From the NCBI GenBank assembly GCA_965197495.1, contig OZ240210.1, positions 7,750,001 through 7,814,000 of the forward strand: DNA of 64,000 nucleotides, written 5' to 3'. A model generated the notes under the pieces. It saw nothing but the letters and a program-made list of their open reading frames with translations, searched no databases and was not told where the DNA came from. Position 1 is the first letter of the stretch; every line of letters begins with the position of its first letter. Below, piece by piece: positions 1-9,647 of this stretch. The stretch comes from SMYC01 sp965197495. Lineage in GTDB: Bacteria > Acidobacteriota > Vicinamibacteria > Marinacidobacterales > SMYC01. The translations under genes were made by a program, and so were the position numbers.

Positions 1-2
1 CC

Positions 3-1519
3 TCCGACAAAGTGCGCCACGTCGGGGATCCGGTGGCTGTAGTGATCGCCGAGGACCCGTACGTCGCGGTCGATGCCGTCGAAGCGGTTTCGGTCGACTA
101 CGAGCCGCTCGGCGCGGTCACCGAGACCGACCAGGCGTTGTCCGAAGGCGCTCCCCGGATTCACAAGGACTGCGCGAACAACCGCGCTTTCGATTGGAGT
201 CTCGACGGCGGCGACGCCGACATCGAGGGGATTTTTGGGAAAGCGCATACGAGCGTGGAGCTTCGAGCCGACATCCAAAGGCTCGTGCCGAACGCGATGG
301 AGCTCGTGCCGTGGCCGCGTGCTTCGACGACGAAGATGGCTACACGCTCTGGACGACCACGCAGATTCCGCATCAAATCCGCGATTTACTCGCGGGCATG
401 TTCGAGATCGACAGGACGCGTTTCCGCGTCGTCGCGCCGGAAGTCGGCGGCGGCTTCGGCGCAAAATGCAACGTCTACGCCGAAGAGGTGCTTGCCGTCT
501 TACTCGCGCACCACCTGCGGCGGGCGGTCCGCTGGACCGCTTCGAGAACCGAGGACTATCTCGTCACGAGCCACGGCCGTGACCAGGAGGGAGTCTTGCG
601 CCTCGCGGCCGATGACAACGGGCGCGTGCTCGGGGCCGATCTCACGCTCACGATGGATTGCGGCGCGTATTTCAGCCGCGTAACGCCGATCATTCCTGTG
701 CTCACGGGCGTGATGATGACGGGTGTCTATGACATCCCGAACGTCCGCGCGCGCGCCACGGGTGTGTTCACCAACAAAGTCATGAGCGAGCCCTATCGTG
801 GCGCAGGCCGTCCGGAGGCCGCCTATTTTCTCGAACGGGCGATGGATCTGCTCGCGGACGAGCTCGCGCTCGATCCGGTCGAGCTTCGCCGCCGCAACTT
901 CATCGCTCCGGATCGGTTCCCGTACGAGACCGCGACAGGGCTCACTTATGACAGCGGCGATTACAGCGGCGCGCTCGACGAGCTCTTGAAGCATGTCGAC
1001 TTTGACCAGGTTCGGAAGGAGCAAGCGAAGCGCCGCCAGGATCCTTCGGCGAAGCTTCTCGGGATCGGGATCGCGTGCTACGTGGAGATTTGCGGTTTCG
1101 GGCCATGGGAGCTCGGAAGCGTGCAGGTCGCCGCGGACGGCAAAGTCACCGTGCTCTCCGGCACATCCCCGCACGGGCAGGGCCACGCGACGAGCTGGGC
1201 TCAAATCGCGGCCGATACACTTCAAGTACCCCTCGAAGACATCGAAGTGATCCATGGCGACACCAAGATCGTTCCCAAGGGGATTGGCACCTTTGGAAGC
1301 CGCAGCGCGCCGGTCGGCGGCGCCGCGGTGCACGAGAGCTCCGAGACGGTGCGGGAAGGTGCTACGGCCATCGCGGCTCACTTGCTCGAGGCGGCGCCGG
1401 CCGACATGCGGCTCGACAACGGAGCGTTCCACGTCGTCGGCTCACCCGGAATGATCGCGGACATGGTCGTGTTGTCGGGCGACTTGCTGACGATCGAACC
1501 CGAGAAAATTCTAGACTGA
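3..1519 (+). pseudogene. CoxL/xanthine dehydrogenase-type molybdopterin-binding subunit, fused to an amidohydrolase tail
   Basis: The frame is open from the window edge and reads as the large molybdopterin-binding subunit of the xanthine dehydrogenase/CO dehydrogenase family, which hydroxylates aromatic or aldehyde substrates. Family motifs seen are VVAPEVGGGFGAK near 430-470 and YRGAGRPEAAY near 795-830. A one-base deletion near 303 shifts the frame; the expected ME-PRAV reads through only if a C is added. At about 1440 the CoxL homology stops after a GSPG tetrapeptide and continues in frame as IADMVVLSGDLLTIEPEKIL, the C-terminal signature of metal-dependent amidohydrolases, so a deletion has joined two genes. 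The stop comes from the IS end, whose CTGAAG supplies TGA. The remaining amidohydrolase codons lie beyond the IS, at 3731-3786. Not expected to be functional. Confidence 0.85.
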
Positions 1520-3724
1520 AGTTCCTTGGTCGAATGAACCCACTGACAGTGTGAATCCCCAATGATTACGCGTCTTTAGGGACGCCGAGAGGCTAATTTT
1601 GGGTTGCAATATGTAGGCATGTCTAAAGCCTTTTATGATTTGATACACATTGATACATAGGCTATTATGGTGGGCATGCATATCCACATCATCCCCAATC
1701 GCAACTCTACCCCCGCGGTCCTGCTGCGTGAGTCCTATCGGGTGGGCGGAAACGTCCGCAAGCGCACGCTCGCTAACTTGTCCAAATTGCCCATGGACGC
1801 AGTCGACGCCATCCGACGCATTCTCAAAGGGGAAAAGCTCGTCTCGGTTGAAGTCGCCTTCAAAATCGTCGAGAACGGCTCCCGGCACCATGGCCACGTC
1901 GACGCGGTGCTCAGCGCCATGAGACAGCTCGGTTTCGAAAAGCTCGTTGGTTCTCGACACTCACCAGAGCGGGATTTGGTCGTGGCCATGGTAGTCGCCC
2001 GGATCCTCGAACCGCAGTCGAAGCTGGCGACTAGCCAGTGGTGGCACACAACCACACTGCCCGAAATCCTGGGGGTGAGCGATGCCCGCGAAGACGATCT
2101 CTATGCCGCCATGGACTGGGTTCTCAAACGCCAGGAGGTCATCGAAAAAAAACTCGCGGCGCGCCATCTCCAAAACGACGGCCTGGCGCTCTATGACCTA
2201 ACCTCAAACTACTTCGAGGGTGTGAGTTGTCCGATCGCCCGCCTCGGATACGACCGTGACGGCAAGAAAGGCAAGCTGCAGATCAACTACGGTCTGCTGA
2301 CCAACGAACACGGCATCCCCGTGTCGGTATCGGTCTTTGAGGGCAACACGGGCGATCCCAAAACGCTGTTGCCTCAGGTAGAAAAGGTGCAAGAGCGCTT
2401 CGGCATCGAGCAGTTTGTGATGGTGGGCGACCGCGGAATGATCACCCAGACCCAGATCGACGAGTTGCGGGAGATGGACGGTGTCGACTGGATTACCGCT
2501 CTGCGTCCCGAACCGATTCGCAAGCTCATCAACGATGGGGTGCTCCAGATGGGGCTATTCGACGAGCGGAATCTGTTTGAGGTGACGCACCCGGATTTCC
2601 CCAACGAGAGGCTGGTCGCTTGCCGCAATCCGGAGCTGGCCGAGAGGCGGCGTCACAAGCGCCGTGCTCTGCTCGAAGCGACCTGCAAGGAGCTGGAGAA
2701 AGTTTGTCGGATGGTCGAGCGGCGCCGTTTGCAGGGCAAGGAGGACATCCGTGCTGCAGTGAAAAAGCTCCTCAACAAGTACAAGGTCGGCAGGTACTAC
2801 AGGCTCGACATCCGTGACGACGGTTTCGACTTCGAGCTAGACGAGACAACGATGGATGCCGACGCCTCGCGCCTCGCCAACGGCAACTCTGAGCTCGCCA
2901 ACAAACGGCTCCAGCGGTGGAAGCGACACATGGGGACGATCGCTAAGCAGTTCGGAGGGATTCGCCAACGGATCGGGCGGGGTCAGCTGCATGGTAAAGA
3001 TAAAATCGGTGTGCGGGTAGGCAGAGTTCTCAACAAGTACAAAGTCGGCAAGCACTTCAAGCTGGACATTCGCGACGACAGCTTTAGCTTCGAAATCGAC
3101 GACACAAAGGTCACTGCGGAAGCTGCCCTTGACGGCATCTACGTGATCCGCACCAGTCTTGCTGAGCAGCGGATGAAAACCGACGACACAGTGCGCAGCT
3201 ACAAGTTGCTGACCCAGGTCGAGAGGGCGTTTCGTTCCTTCAAGAGCATGGACCTAAAGGTGCGGCCGATTCGTCACCGGCGCAAAAACCGAGTCCGGGC
3301 GCACGTCTTCTTGTGCATGCTGGCCTACTACGTCCTGTGGCACATGATGGAGGCTTGGCGGCCGCTGCTATTCTCTGACGAGGACCAGCAGGCGAAGGCC
3401 AGGCGTGACCCGGTTGCTCCGGCGAAGCGCTCCGAGGCCGCCCTGCGCAAGATACAAACCAAGAAGCTTGACGATGGGAGTCGAGCTTCCAGCTTCCGCA
3501 CGCTGCTGCGCCTTCTCAGCAACATCGTCCGAAACAAATGTCGGCGACCGGAAGCCGGACCCGACGAGCCCACCTTCGATGTCACGACAACTCCGGACTC
3601 GAAACAGCAGAGAGCCTACGACCTGCTCAAAGGTATCACCGTGTAGACAGAAGCCAGCACCATTGATTCCAACTATCTCATTGGATCAACACCGGATCTT
3701 GGCTTTTTCAGCCAGGAACTTCAG
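1516..3724 (+). mobile_element. IS1634-family insertion sequence, copy 1 (2209 bp)
   Basis: The ends are the inverted repeats CTGAAGTTCC and GGAACTTCAG. The flanking 6-bp direct repeats are TCTAGA at 1510-1515 and 3725-3730. One transposase gene fills the element. Copies 2 (without its insert) and 4 are the same length. A family with 5-6 bp duplications, IRs starting with C and a YDLTSxYFEG-type transposase fits IS1634 (IS4 superfamily). It interrupts the CoxL-amidohydrolase fusion. Confidence 0.93.
1667..3646 (+). CDS. IS1634-family DDE transposase, copy 1
   Basis: A 659-residue cut-and-paste transposase. The catalytic acidic residues appear in order: Asp near 178 (YDLTSNYFEG), Asp near 255 (VMVGDRGMIT) and Glu near 520 within YKLLTQVERAFRSFK, the Y-R-E-K pattern of IS4-like enzymes. 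Between the second Asp and the Glu, a module holding LNKYKVGxxxxLDIRDD occurs twice (residues about 350-390 and 435-477), so the insertion domain contains an internal duplication. The frame is intact and may be active. The start at 1667 gives MVGMHIHIIPN; GTG or the next ATG are alternatives. It differs from copies 2 and 4 at a few residues only, for example LTSNYF instead of LTSSYF. Confidence 0.93.
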   Translation: MVGMHIHIIPNRNSTPAVLLRESYRVGGNVRKRTLANLSKLPMDAVDAIRRILKGEKLVSVEVAFKIVENGSRHHGHVDAVLSAMRQLGFEKLVGSRHSPERDLVVAMVVARILEPQSKLATSQWWHTTTLPEILGVSDAREDDLYAAMDWVLKRQEVIEKKLAARHLQNDGLALYDLTSNYFEGVSCPIARLGYDRDGKKGKLQINYGLLTNEHGIPVSVSVFEGNTGDPKTLLPQVEKVQERFGIEQFVMVGDRGMITQTQIDELREMDGVDWITALRPEPIRKLINDGVLQMGLFDERNLFEVTHPDFPNERLVACRNPELAERRRHKRRALLEATCKELEKVCRMVERRRLQGKEDIRAAVKKLLNKYKVGRYYRLDIRDDGFDFELDETTMDADASRLANGNSELANKRLQRWKRHMGTIAKQFGGIRQRIGRGQLHGKDKIGVRVGRVLNKYKVGKHFKLDIRDDSFSFEIDDTKVTAEAALDGIYVIRTSLAEQRMKTDDTVRSYKLLTQVERAFRSFKSMDLKVRPIRHRRKNRVRAHVFLCMLAYYVLWHMMEAWRPLLFSDEDQQAKARRDPVAPAKRSEAALRKIQTKKLDDGSRASSFRTLLRLLSNIVRNKCRRPEAGPDEPTFDVTTTPDSKQQRAYDLLKGITV

Positions 3725-3786
3725 TCTAGACGTTCAAGTCGAGATGACGGTGGTGGACGGCAAGGTGCTGTTCGAGCGCTCGTAAG
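3725..3786 (+). pseudogene. C-terminal remainder of the amidohydrolase tail
   Basis: After the target duplication the original frame resumes as DVQVEMTVVDGKVLFERS and stops at 3784-3786. This is the usual end of YtcJ-type amidohydrolases. Joined to the sequence before the IS it reads IEPEKILD-VQVEMTVVDGK, which confirms that the IS split an existing fusion frame. It has no start of its own. Confidence 0.8.
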
Positions 3787-3789
3787 CGC

Positions 3790-5097
3790 TCAGCTCGCCA
3801 GAAAAGCCCGCGTGAGGTTCCGATGCCCGTCTTCCGTCACGACGACGTTGTCTTCGACACGCACACCGCCAAAAGGCGCGAGCTCGTCAATGAGGCTCCA
3901 GTTGAAATGGCTCGAAGCCTCGCCCTCACGGAAAGCACGCAGCAACATCTCGATGAAATAGAGGCCGGGCTCGATGGTGAACACATGACGGGCCTCGATA
4001 GTCCGGGTATTGCGCAAGTGAGGGTGTTCTTCGGGCGGCGGCGCCGTCCGGCCGCTCGCGTCCGCGAGATGTCCGCCGACGTCGTGCACCTGAAGGCCGA
4101 GGTGATGACCGAGCCCGTGCGGAAAGAACGGCCGACTGAGACCCCGGGCGACCGCTTCCTCGGGCTCGACGTCGAGAATCTCCGAAGCTTTCAAGAGTGC
4201 CGCTATCTTCAGATGTGCCTCGTGGTGAAGATCGCCATAAGGAAGACCTGGCTTGACGGCGCTACAAAGCTCTTTTTGCAGCGTGTCCATCCCGTCGCGA
4301 AGCGCCGCGAATCGCGGGTGACACCCAGCGCGCACATGCGTCCGGGTGATGTCGGAGGCGTAGCCGTAGCGGGCAGCTCCCGCGTCGATGAGCAGCACGT
4401 TGCCGTCCCGTGCGCCGCGTTTCGCGTGGTAGTGAAGAAACGCGGACTTCTCGTTCAATGCCACGATGGTCGTGTAAGGAAGATCTTCTTCCGGTACACC
4501 CACGGCTTCGACAAAAGCGTAGTGGACCTCGAGCTCCGAGGCGCCCGTCTCGAAGGCTGCTTTTGCCGCCGTATGCCCTTTGGCGCCGAGCTCGCTCGCC
4601 TCGTCGAGAAGACGAAGCTCGTAATCCGTCTTGTAGGCGCGATCCCAATCGAGCCGGGCGACGAGCTGCTCGGGCTCGACGGTGAGGCCCGCGCTTTTCG
4701 CCCGTGCGGTCTCACTTCCGATGTAAGCCGTATTTGCCGGCCGGCCGAGCGTTTCCCAGACCGCGTCCACTGTACCGACCTCGACGAGGTCGAAGTCGGA
4801 AAGCCAAAAAGGCTCGCCGAGAGCGATGGGCTCGTACCAATAATCCTCGGGCGCGTAGCGGATGAGCTTGGGCTTTTCCCCCGGCCGAAGCTCGAGCAAG
4901 TGATGCGGACCTTTGAGCGGGCACCAATGCCCGAATTGTCCGGAAGTGTAAAAAGCCGCCTCGCGATCGTCGGCGAAGTAGGTGAACGGCTCGCCGCTCG
5001 AAAGCACGAGCCCGTCGAAAGCCGACGACTGCAGGGCCTCGGCAAGCTTTTCCTGCCGCAGCGCCACGTGGTCCTGAAACAATTGCTCCAATGTCAT
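3790..5097 (-). CDS. pepQ: Xaa-Pro dipeptidase (M24B)
   Basis: A 435-residue cytoplasmic metallopeptidase that splits dipeptides ending in proline; E. coli PepQ is 443 residues. An N-terminal creatinase-like half precedes the pita-bread catalytic half. Five dinuclear-metal ligands are visible: Asp238 (LLIDAGA), Asp249 (ASDITRTH), His331 (HGLGHHLGLQVHD), Glu376 (FTIEPGLYF) and Glu415 (VRVEDNVVV). The frame is undamaged and converges on the broken amidohydrolase tail with 3 bp between the stops. It has no operon partner; the upstream DNA is decayed. A long open frame on the opposite strand is a GC-bias shadow. Confidence 0.93.
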   Translation of the reverse strand: MTLEQLFQDHVALRQEKLAEALQSSAFDGLVLSSGEPFTYFADDREAAFYTSGQFGHWCPLKGPHHLLELRPGEKPKLIRYAPEDYWYEPIALGEPFWLSDFDLVEVGTVDAVWETLGRPANTAYIGSETARAKSAGLTVEPEQLVARLDWDRAYKTDYELRLLDEASELGAKGHTAAKAAFETGASELEVHYAFVEAVGVPEEDLPYTTIVALNEKSAFLHYHAKRGARDGNVLLIDAGAARYGYASDITRTHVRAGCHPRFAALRDGMDTLQKELCSAVKPGLPYGDLHHEAHLKIAALLKASEILDVEPEEAVARGLSRPFFPHGLGHHLGLQVHDVGGHLADASGRTAPPPEEHPHLRNTRTIEARHVFTIEPGLYFIEMLLRAFREGEASSHFNWSLIDELAPFGGVRVEDNVVVTEDGHRNLTRAFLAS

Positions 5098-5289
5098 GAG
5101 AGGGATTCTGCCAGACCTCGACCGTGAATGGTATCCTCAGCCAGAGCGCGTTGTCGCTCGAATGCTGCGAGACCGCACTCGTCGATCCTGACAGCGAAGA
5201 GAGAAAACGGATACGTCGTAAACCTCGGCCTCTGCGCTAAAATGGGGCTCTTCTAATAGCCCACCCACCTCCACCAACGTCTTGCACTC

Positions 5290-5590
5290 GCTGATAAACC
5301 TAAGCGGCGGTCGCGTGCAAAGTGACGTTGGATGCGGTAGCTTCGCCTTTGTTGGCGGTGTTGTTTCGGGGTGTTCTGCGCTCGTCCATAGGCCAGCGGA
5401 TTCCCCACGGTAGAGAAGGTCCCCTCCTCGACCCCAGCGGCCGCCGGAGCTCGCGGCGGCTTCTGCCGTGGTCGTGCTGTGGTCGATGATCCATATCTCG
5501 TCGAAGCGGGGAGAGCTCAAGGCAATCTGTCCAGCCGAGCGTTGTAGTTCACCGCATTGGTGTTCCGATCGAATCTGTTGGAGCAAGCTC
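5290..5590 (-). pseudogene. Aryl sulfotransferase (ASST-type) remnant
   Basis: Three minus-strand frames together give NTNAVNYNARLD, then QIALSSPRFDEIWIIDHSTT and GGRWGRGGDLLYR, then WGNPLAYGRAQNTPKQ. This is the conserved core of arylsulfate sulfotransferase beta-propellers (D-E-I-W-I-I-D-H-S-T-T-T-A-E-A-A followed by GGDLLYRWGNP). Two frame changes, near 5525 and 5405, and loss of both ends mark it as a fossil of roughly 100 codons. The rest of 5098-5740 shows no recognisable gene. Confidence 0.75.
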
Positions 5591-5740
5591 GCCGCTCTGT
5601 TTCGGATTCGGTCATTGTTCGGTGCTGAGGCTTGCCACTGCGGTCCAACTCACCCACTTGCCCAATGAGCGGCCGCCGGTTCCTTGCGAATGAGCGGGGT
5701 CGAGTGATAGGCTCCCCGCGCGTCCACGGAAGGTGACGCC

Positions 5741-8419
5741 ATGTCCCTCGCCTTCGGAAGTAGGCTCGGCCCATACGAGATCGTCGCGCCCATCGGTGCG
5801 GGCGGAATGGGTGAAGTCTACAAGGCCAAGGACACCCGCCTCGACCGGACCGTGGCCATCAAAGTCCTCCCCGAACATCTTGCCGAGAGCCCCGAGCGTA
5901 AGGCGCGCTTCGAGCGTGAGGCCAAGGCGATTTCGCAGCTCAATCACCCGCACATCTGCACCCTTTATGACGTGGGCGAGCAAGACGGCATCGATTTCAT
6001 CGTGATGGAGCACATAGAAGGGGAAACGCTGGCGGAGAGGGTGAAGAGGGGTCCGTTGCCGCTCGACAAGGCACTCGAATATGGGATTCAGATTGCGGAT
6101 GGGCTGGAGGCGGCGCACGAGAAAGGGATCATCCACCGCGACCTGAAGCCCGCGAATATCAAGATCACGCCCGACGGGAAGCCGAAGATTCTGGACTTCG
6201 GTTTGGCCAAGGCGTTTGCCCCGGACGTCCACGAGTCGGGCAAATCGGAATCTCCGACTGTGACGAAAGGGACTGCAATCGGTGTCATCCTAGGCACAGC
6301 CTCTTACATGAGCCCGGAGCAAGCACGCGGCGAAACGCTCGATAAGCGTACGGACATCTGGTCGTTCGGCTGCGTTCTGTACGAGATGCTCACCGGTCGT
6401 CCGGTGTTCGGCGGTGTCACGCTGTCGGACACCATCGCCAACGTCCTGGACCGCCAGCCGCAGTGGGAGGCGCTGCCGGCCGGGACGCCGCCGGCCGTCA
6501 GGAGGCTGCAACGGCGGTGTCTGGACAAGGACCCCAGGAAGCGCCTCCATGACGTGGCCGACGCCCGGTTGGAGATCGAGGAGGCTCTGGAGACGCCACG
6601 GACCGACACCCACGAAACCGTGGCGGTCCAGCCGCTTCAGATCTGGCAACGACCCGTTCCGACCACCATCATCGCTCTGACCTTGCTCGCCATCGGGGCG
6701 CTCACAGGTTGGAGCCTGTCCCGTCCGGCACCGGCTCCGCCCGGCCTGGGGCGCTTTGTCCTCACGGCGCCGCCGAGCGAGCCGGTGAGCGCCCACGTCG
6801 CTTGGAGGGATCTGGCGATCTCGCCCGATGGCCAGCGCGTGGTCTACACCACCGGCACACCGCCACAGCTCTACGTGCGCGCCCTGGATCAGCTCGCCGG
6901 CACCCGGCTGGACGGGACCGAGGGCGCCTACAGCCCGTTCTTCTCACGCGATGGAACCTGGGTCGGGTTTGCGATCGAAGGGGAGCTGAAGAAAGTGTCT
7001 GTCCAGGGGGGGCCATCGCTGACCCTCTGCGCGCTGGATGGTCCGCTGGCGGGCGCGAGCTGGGGCGCCGATGACACAATCTTCTTCGGCACTTCAACGG
7101 GCCGCCGCGGACTCTTTCGCGTCGCCGCGGCGGGCGGTGAACCGGAGGTGCTCACGACGGCCGAGGCACCGGAAATGCATCGCCAGCCGGAGATCTTGCC
7201 AGGCGGGAAGGCTGTCCTCTTCACGATCTGGATTGATATTGGGACTGCGCAAAAGCGGATCGCGCTCCTGAACCTGGACCTGAACCTGGAGACGGGCGAG
7301 CAGACGCCGTTGATCCCGCGAGGCAGCCAGCCGCGGTACGCCGGAACCGGGCATATCGTCTATGCCACCGAAGGGACTCTGCGCGCGGTCCCGTTCGACC
7401 TCGCCCGGCTCAGCGTCACCGGTGACTCAGTCCCGGTGCTGGAAGGCGTGGCGAATAAAGTCAGTGGCGCCGTAGACTTCAGCTTCTCGGACAACGGCTC
7501 GCTGGTCTACGTCCCTGGCGGTGTCTCCACCGGAGGCACGCTCGGATGGGTCACTCGGGACGGGCAGATGACGGAGGTGATCGAAGAGGCGGGTATCTTT
7601 GGGTCGCCCCGGCTGTCGCCCGAAGGCACCCGGGTGGCCTTCGTCAGGATCGGCGAGGATGGGGCGAACATCTGGATCCGCGACCTGGAGCGCGGATCCG
7701 ACATGAGGCTGACCGTGGAAGGCACCATAAATTGGTTGCCTGCCTGGACGCCGGATGGGGCGACGGTGAGCTTCGGGTCCAACCGAGCCGGCGCCTTTGG
7801 CCTTTACACGAAACCGGCGGACGGCAGCGGCGAGGCGGAGCTGCTGGTGCCGCAGAGGGGGGTTGCTCGAGGGTCCTGGGCCCCTGATGGGCGGACGTTC
7901 GTCTACGGTGGGTTACGCCCCAGCGGCACGTGCTGCGATATCTGGACATTGCCTCTTGGCGGTGACCCCACGCCGTTTCAGGACACGCCGTTCAATGAAC
8001 GCAACCCCCGCGTGTCCCCGGATGGGCACTGGATGACCTATGTGTCCAATCTGGCGGGCCAGAACCGGGTGTATGTACAGCCCTTTCCAGAAGGGGGCCG
8101 GGTGATTCCGATCTCGACGGGCGGGGGCACCGAGCCCGTCTGGTCGCGCGACGGCCGGGAGCTGTTCTATCGCGACGGAACCCAACTGCTGGTGGTGAGG
8201 GTGGCCACTCAGCCAACGTTCACTGTCGAGAGACCCACCGTCCTGTTTGAAGAGCCGTACGCTACTGACCCTGTCTTTGGCGGTACCCCAAACTACGATG
8301 TGTCTCTCGATGGGCAGCGCTTCTTGATGGTGGAGAGCACTGGTGCCGGCGAGTCAGCGACCGTGACGCTGGTGCTGAACTGGTCCGAGGAGCTCGAACG
8401 CCTCGTCCCCACGCCCTGA
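5741..8419 (+). CDS. Serine/threonine protein kinase with TolB/WD40-like beta-propeller
   Basis: An 892-residue transmembrane kinase. The kinase domain (about 12-280) has a glycine loop GAGGMGEVY, Lys41 in VAIK, catalytic Asp134 in HRDLKPANI, DFG at 152-154 and an APE-like SPEQ. A single hydrophobic helix lies at about 308-326. The remaining 550 residues are PD40-type repeats (ISPDGQRVVY, LSPEGTRVAFV, VSPDGHWMTYV) that form an extracytoplasmic propeller ending in VLNWSEELERLVPTP. This layout is common in Acidobacteriota, where such kinases are thought to sense or signal. A GGAAGG ribosome site precedes the ATG. It stands alone; its target is unknown. Confidence 0.93.
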   Translation: MSLAFGSRLGPYEIVAPIGAGGMGEVYKAKDTRLDRTVAIKVLPEHLAESPERKARFEREAKAISQLNHPHICTLYDVGEQDGIDFIVMEHIEGETLAERVKRGPLPLDKALEYGIQIADGLEAAHEKGIIHRDLKPANIKITPDGKPKILDFGLAKAFAPDVHESGKSESPTVTKGTAIGVILGTASYMSPEQARGETLDKRTDIWSFGCVLYEMLTGRPVFGGVTLSDTIANVLDRQPQWEALPAGTPPAVRRLQRRCLDKDPRKRLHDVADARLEIEEALETPRTDTHETVAVQPLQIWQRPVPTTIIALTLLAIGALTGWSLSRPAPAPPGLGRFVLTAPPSEPVSAHVAWRDLAISPDGQRVVYTTGTPPQLYVRALDQLAGTRLDGTEGAYSPFFSRDGTWVGFAIEGELKKVSVQGGPSLTLCALDGPLAGASWGADDTIFFGTSTGRRGLFRVAAAGGEPEVLTTAEAPEMHRQPEILPGGKAVLFTIWIDIGTAQKRIALLNLDLNLETGEQTPLIPRGSQPRYAGTGHIVYATEGTLRAVPFDLARLSVTGDSVPVLEGVANKVSGAVDFSFSDNGSLVYVPGGVSTGGTLGWVTRDGQMTEVIEEAGIFGSPRLSPEGTRVAFVRIGEDGANIWIRDLERGSDMRLTVEGTINWLPAWTPDGATVSFGSNRAGAFGLYTKPADGSGEAELLVPQRGVARGSWAPDGRTFVYGGLRPSGTCCDIWTLPLGGDPTPFQDTPFNERNPRVSPDGHWMTYVSNLAGQNRVYVQPFPEGGRVIPISTGGGTEPVWSRDGRELFYRDGTQLLVVRVATQPTFTVERPTVLFEEPYATDPVFGGTPNYDVSLDGQRFLMVESTGAGESATVTLVLNWSEELERLVPTP

Positions 8420-8844
8420 CCCCGGTGCCCCGACCCTGCCCTACAGCCCGGCACTCACCTTGGGTCCCCATTCCGTCACCGCCAAAGATCGGTAAGGGCG
8501 GTATGGGTCGCGGACGTTCTCGGAACTAAGGTCAACTTCGTCCATGACGCCGCCAAGCGTGGCGAGCTGGAGTGGCAGCCGGTCGGCCGATACCGACGCC
8601 GCGCGCGGCCGCGAGATATCCCGCAACACAGCGTGGAGAACCTGCAGGATTAGCAGCTGTTCGAAGGAGGTCATGATGGCGAGCATCCGAAAGCGAAAGC
8701 GGGCCGGGAAAGATGTTGGGGTCGCAGTGGGTCTTCCATAACGACGAGAACCCATGCACGAATCCTCCGTGCGTGACCACATGCTCCGTATATTCGAACA
8801 CGCAGGCGTGCCGCTCGACTTCCATCCGCATTGCCTGCGACAGA
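8420..8844. other. No recognisable gene; possible eroded coding DNA
   Basis: No frame here resembles a known family. On the plus strand, 8760-8864 reads without a stop as HESSVRDHMLRIFEHAGVP and ends in CAKMG just before the next gene, so it may be the tail of an eroded gene. No hairpin with a T-run is seen. Confidence 0.4.
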
Positions 8845-8851
8845 TCTGCGC

Positions 8852-8857
8852 TAAAAT
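8852..8857 (+). promoter_or_regulatory. Putative -10 box TAAAAT upstream of the glutamine cyclotransferase gene
   Basis: TAAAAT lies 14 bp before the ATG at 8871 inside a 16-mer that also occurs at 5231-5246. No convincing -35 box is seen. If used, the leader would be very short. Confidence 0.3.
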
Positions 8858-8870
8858 GGGATAGCCAGAC

Positions 8871-9647
8871 ATGATCAATCGCATTATCCTCGTCGGCATA
8901 CTCGCGATGGCACCCTTAGGTTTCGGCGCCTCGAGCCCATCCCCAACCAGTGCACCCGTTTACTCGTACAAAGTCGTCAACACCTACCCGCACGATCCCA
9001 ATGCGTTCACGCAAGGGCTCGTTTACCGTGACGGGGTGTTTTACGAGAGCACGGGGCTTCGTGGGCGTTCGAGCATTCGCCGGGTCGAGCTCGAATCGGG
9101 CCGCGTTCTCGAGCGGCGCGCGCTCCTGCCCCTGTTCTTCGCGGAAGGTCTCGCCGTGCTGCACGACCGGATCTATCAGCTCACGTGGACGTCGGGTGTC
9201 GGCTTCGTCTACGACCGCGAGTCGATGGAGCTCGTTCGTGAGTTTCGCTACGGCATCGAAGGCTGGGGGATGACGCATGACGGCGAGCGCCTCATCGTCA
9301 GCGACGGCTCGGAGTATCTTTACTTCTGGGATCCCGAGACGCTGCAGGAAACGAACAAGCTGACGGTGCGCGACGGCGGGAGGCGGATCGACAATCTCAA
9401 TGAGCTCGAGTACATCAACGGGGAAATCTACGCCAACTTGTGGATGCAAGACCGCATCGCGCGTATCTCGCCGGAGACGGGAAAGGTCCTTTCCTGGATC
9501 GACCTCACCGGCATCCTCCCGCTGGCCGATCGTCGCGCGAATGTCGACGTTTTGAACGGCATCGCCTACGACGAAGAGAAAGAGCGCCTCTTCGTGACAG
9601 GCAAGCTCTGGCCGAAGCTCTTCGAGATCGAGCTCGTTCCGAAGTAG
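8871..9647 (+). CDS. Exported glutamine cyclotransferase (Glu_cyclase_2)
   Basis: A 258-residue protein with an N-terminal signal peptide (hydrophobic run up to about residue 20, then GFGAS). The mature part matches bacterial glutaminyl cyclases: YPHDPNAFTQGLVY, FYESTGLRGRSSIR, FAEGLA, LNELEYINGEIYANLW and DVLNGIAYD are diagnostic five-bladed propeller motifs. The enzyme closes N-terminal glutamine to pyroglutamate, here in the periplasm or outside. It is followed after 31 bp by a secreted amidase on the same strand. Confidence 0.9.
   Translation: MINRIILVGILAMAPLGFGASSPSPTSAPVYSYKVVNTYPHDPNAFTQGLVYRDGVFYESTGLRGRSSIRRVELESGRVLERRALLPLFFAEGLAVLHDRIYQLTWTSGVGFVYDRESMELVREFRYGIEGWGMTHDGERLIVSDGSEYLYFWDPETLQETNKLTVRDGGRRIDNLNELEYINGEIYANLWMQDRIARISPETGKVLSWIDLTGILPLADRRANVDVLNGIAYDEEKERLFVTGKLWPKLFEIELVPK

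Noticed and set aside
3823..5127. 434-codon open frame antisense to pepQ
   Set aside because: It mirrors the coding strand of an intact PepQ gene with all metal ligands; GC-rich third positions keep the opposite frame open. It resembles no protein family.
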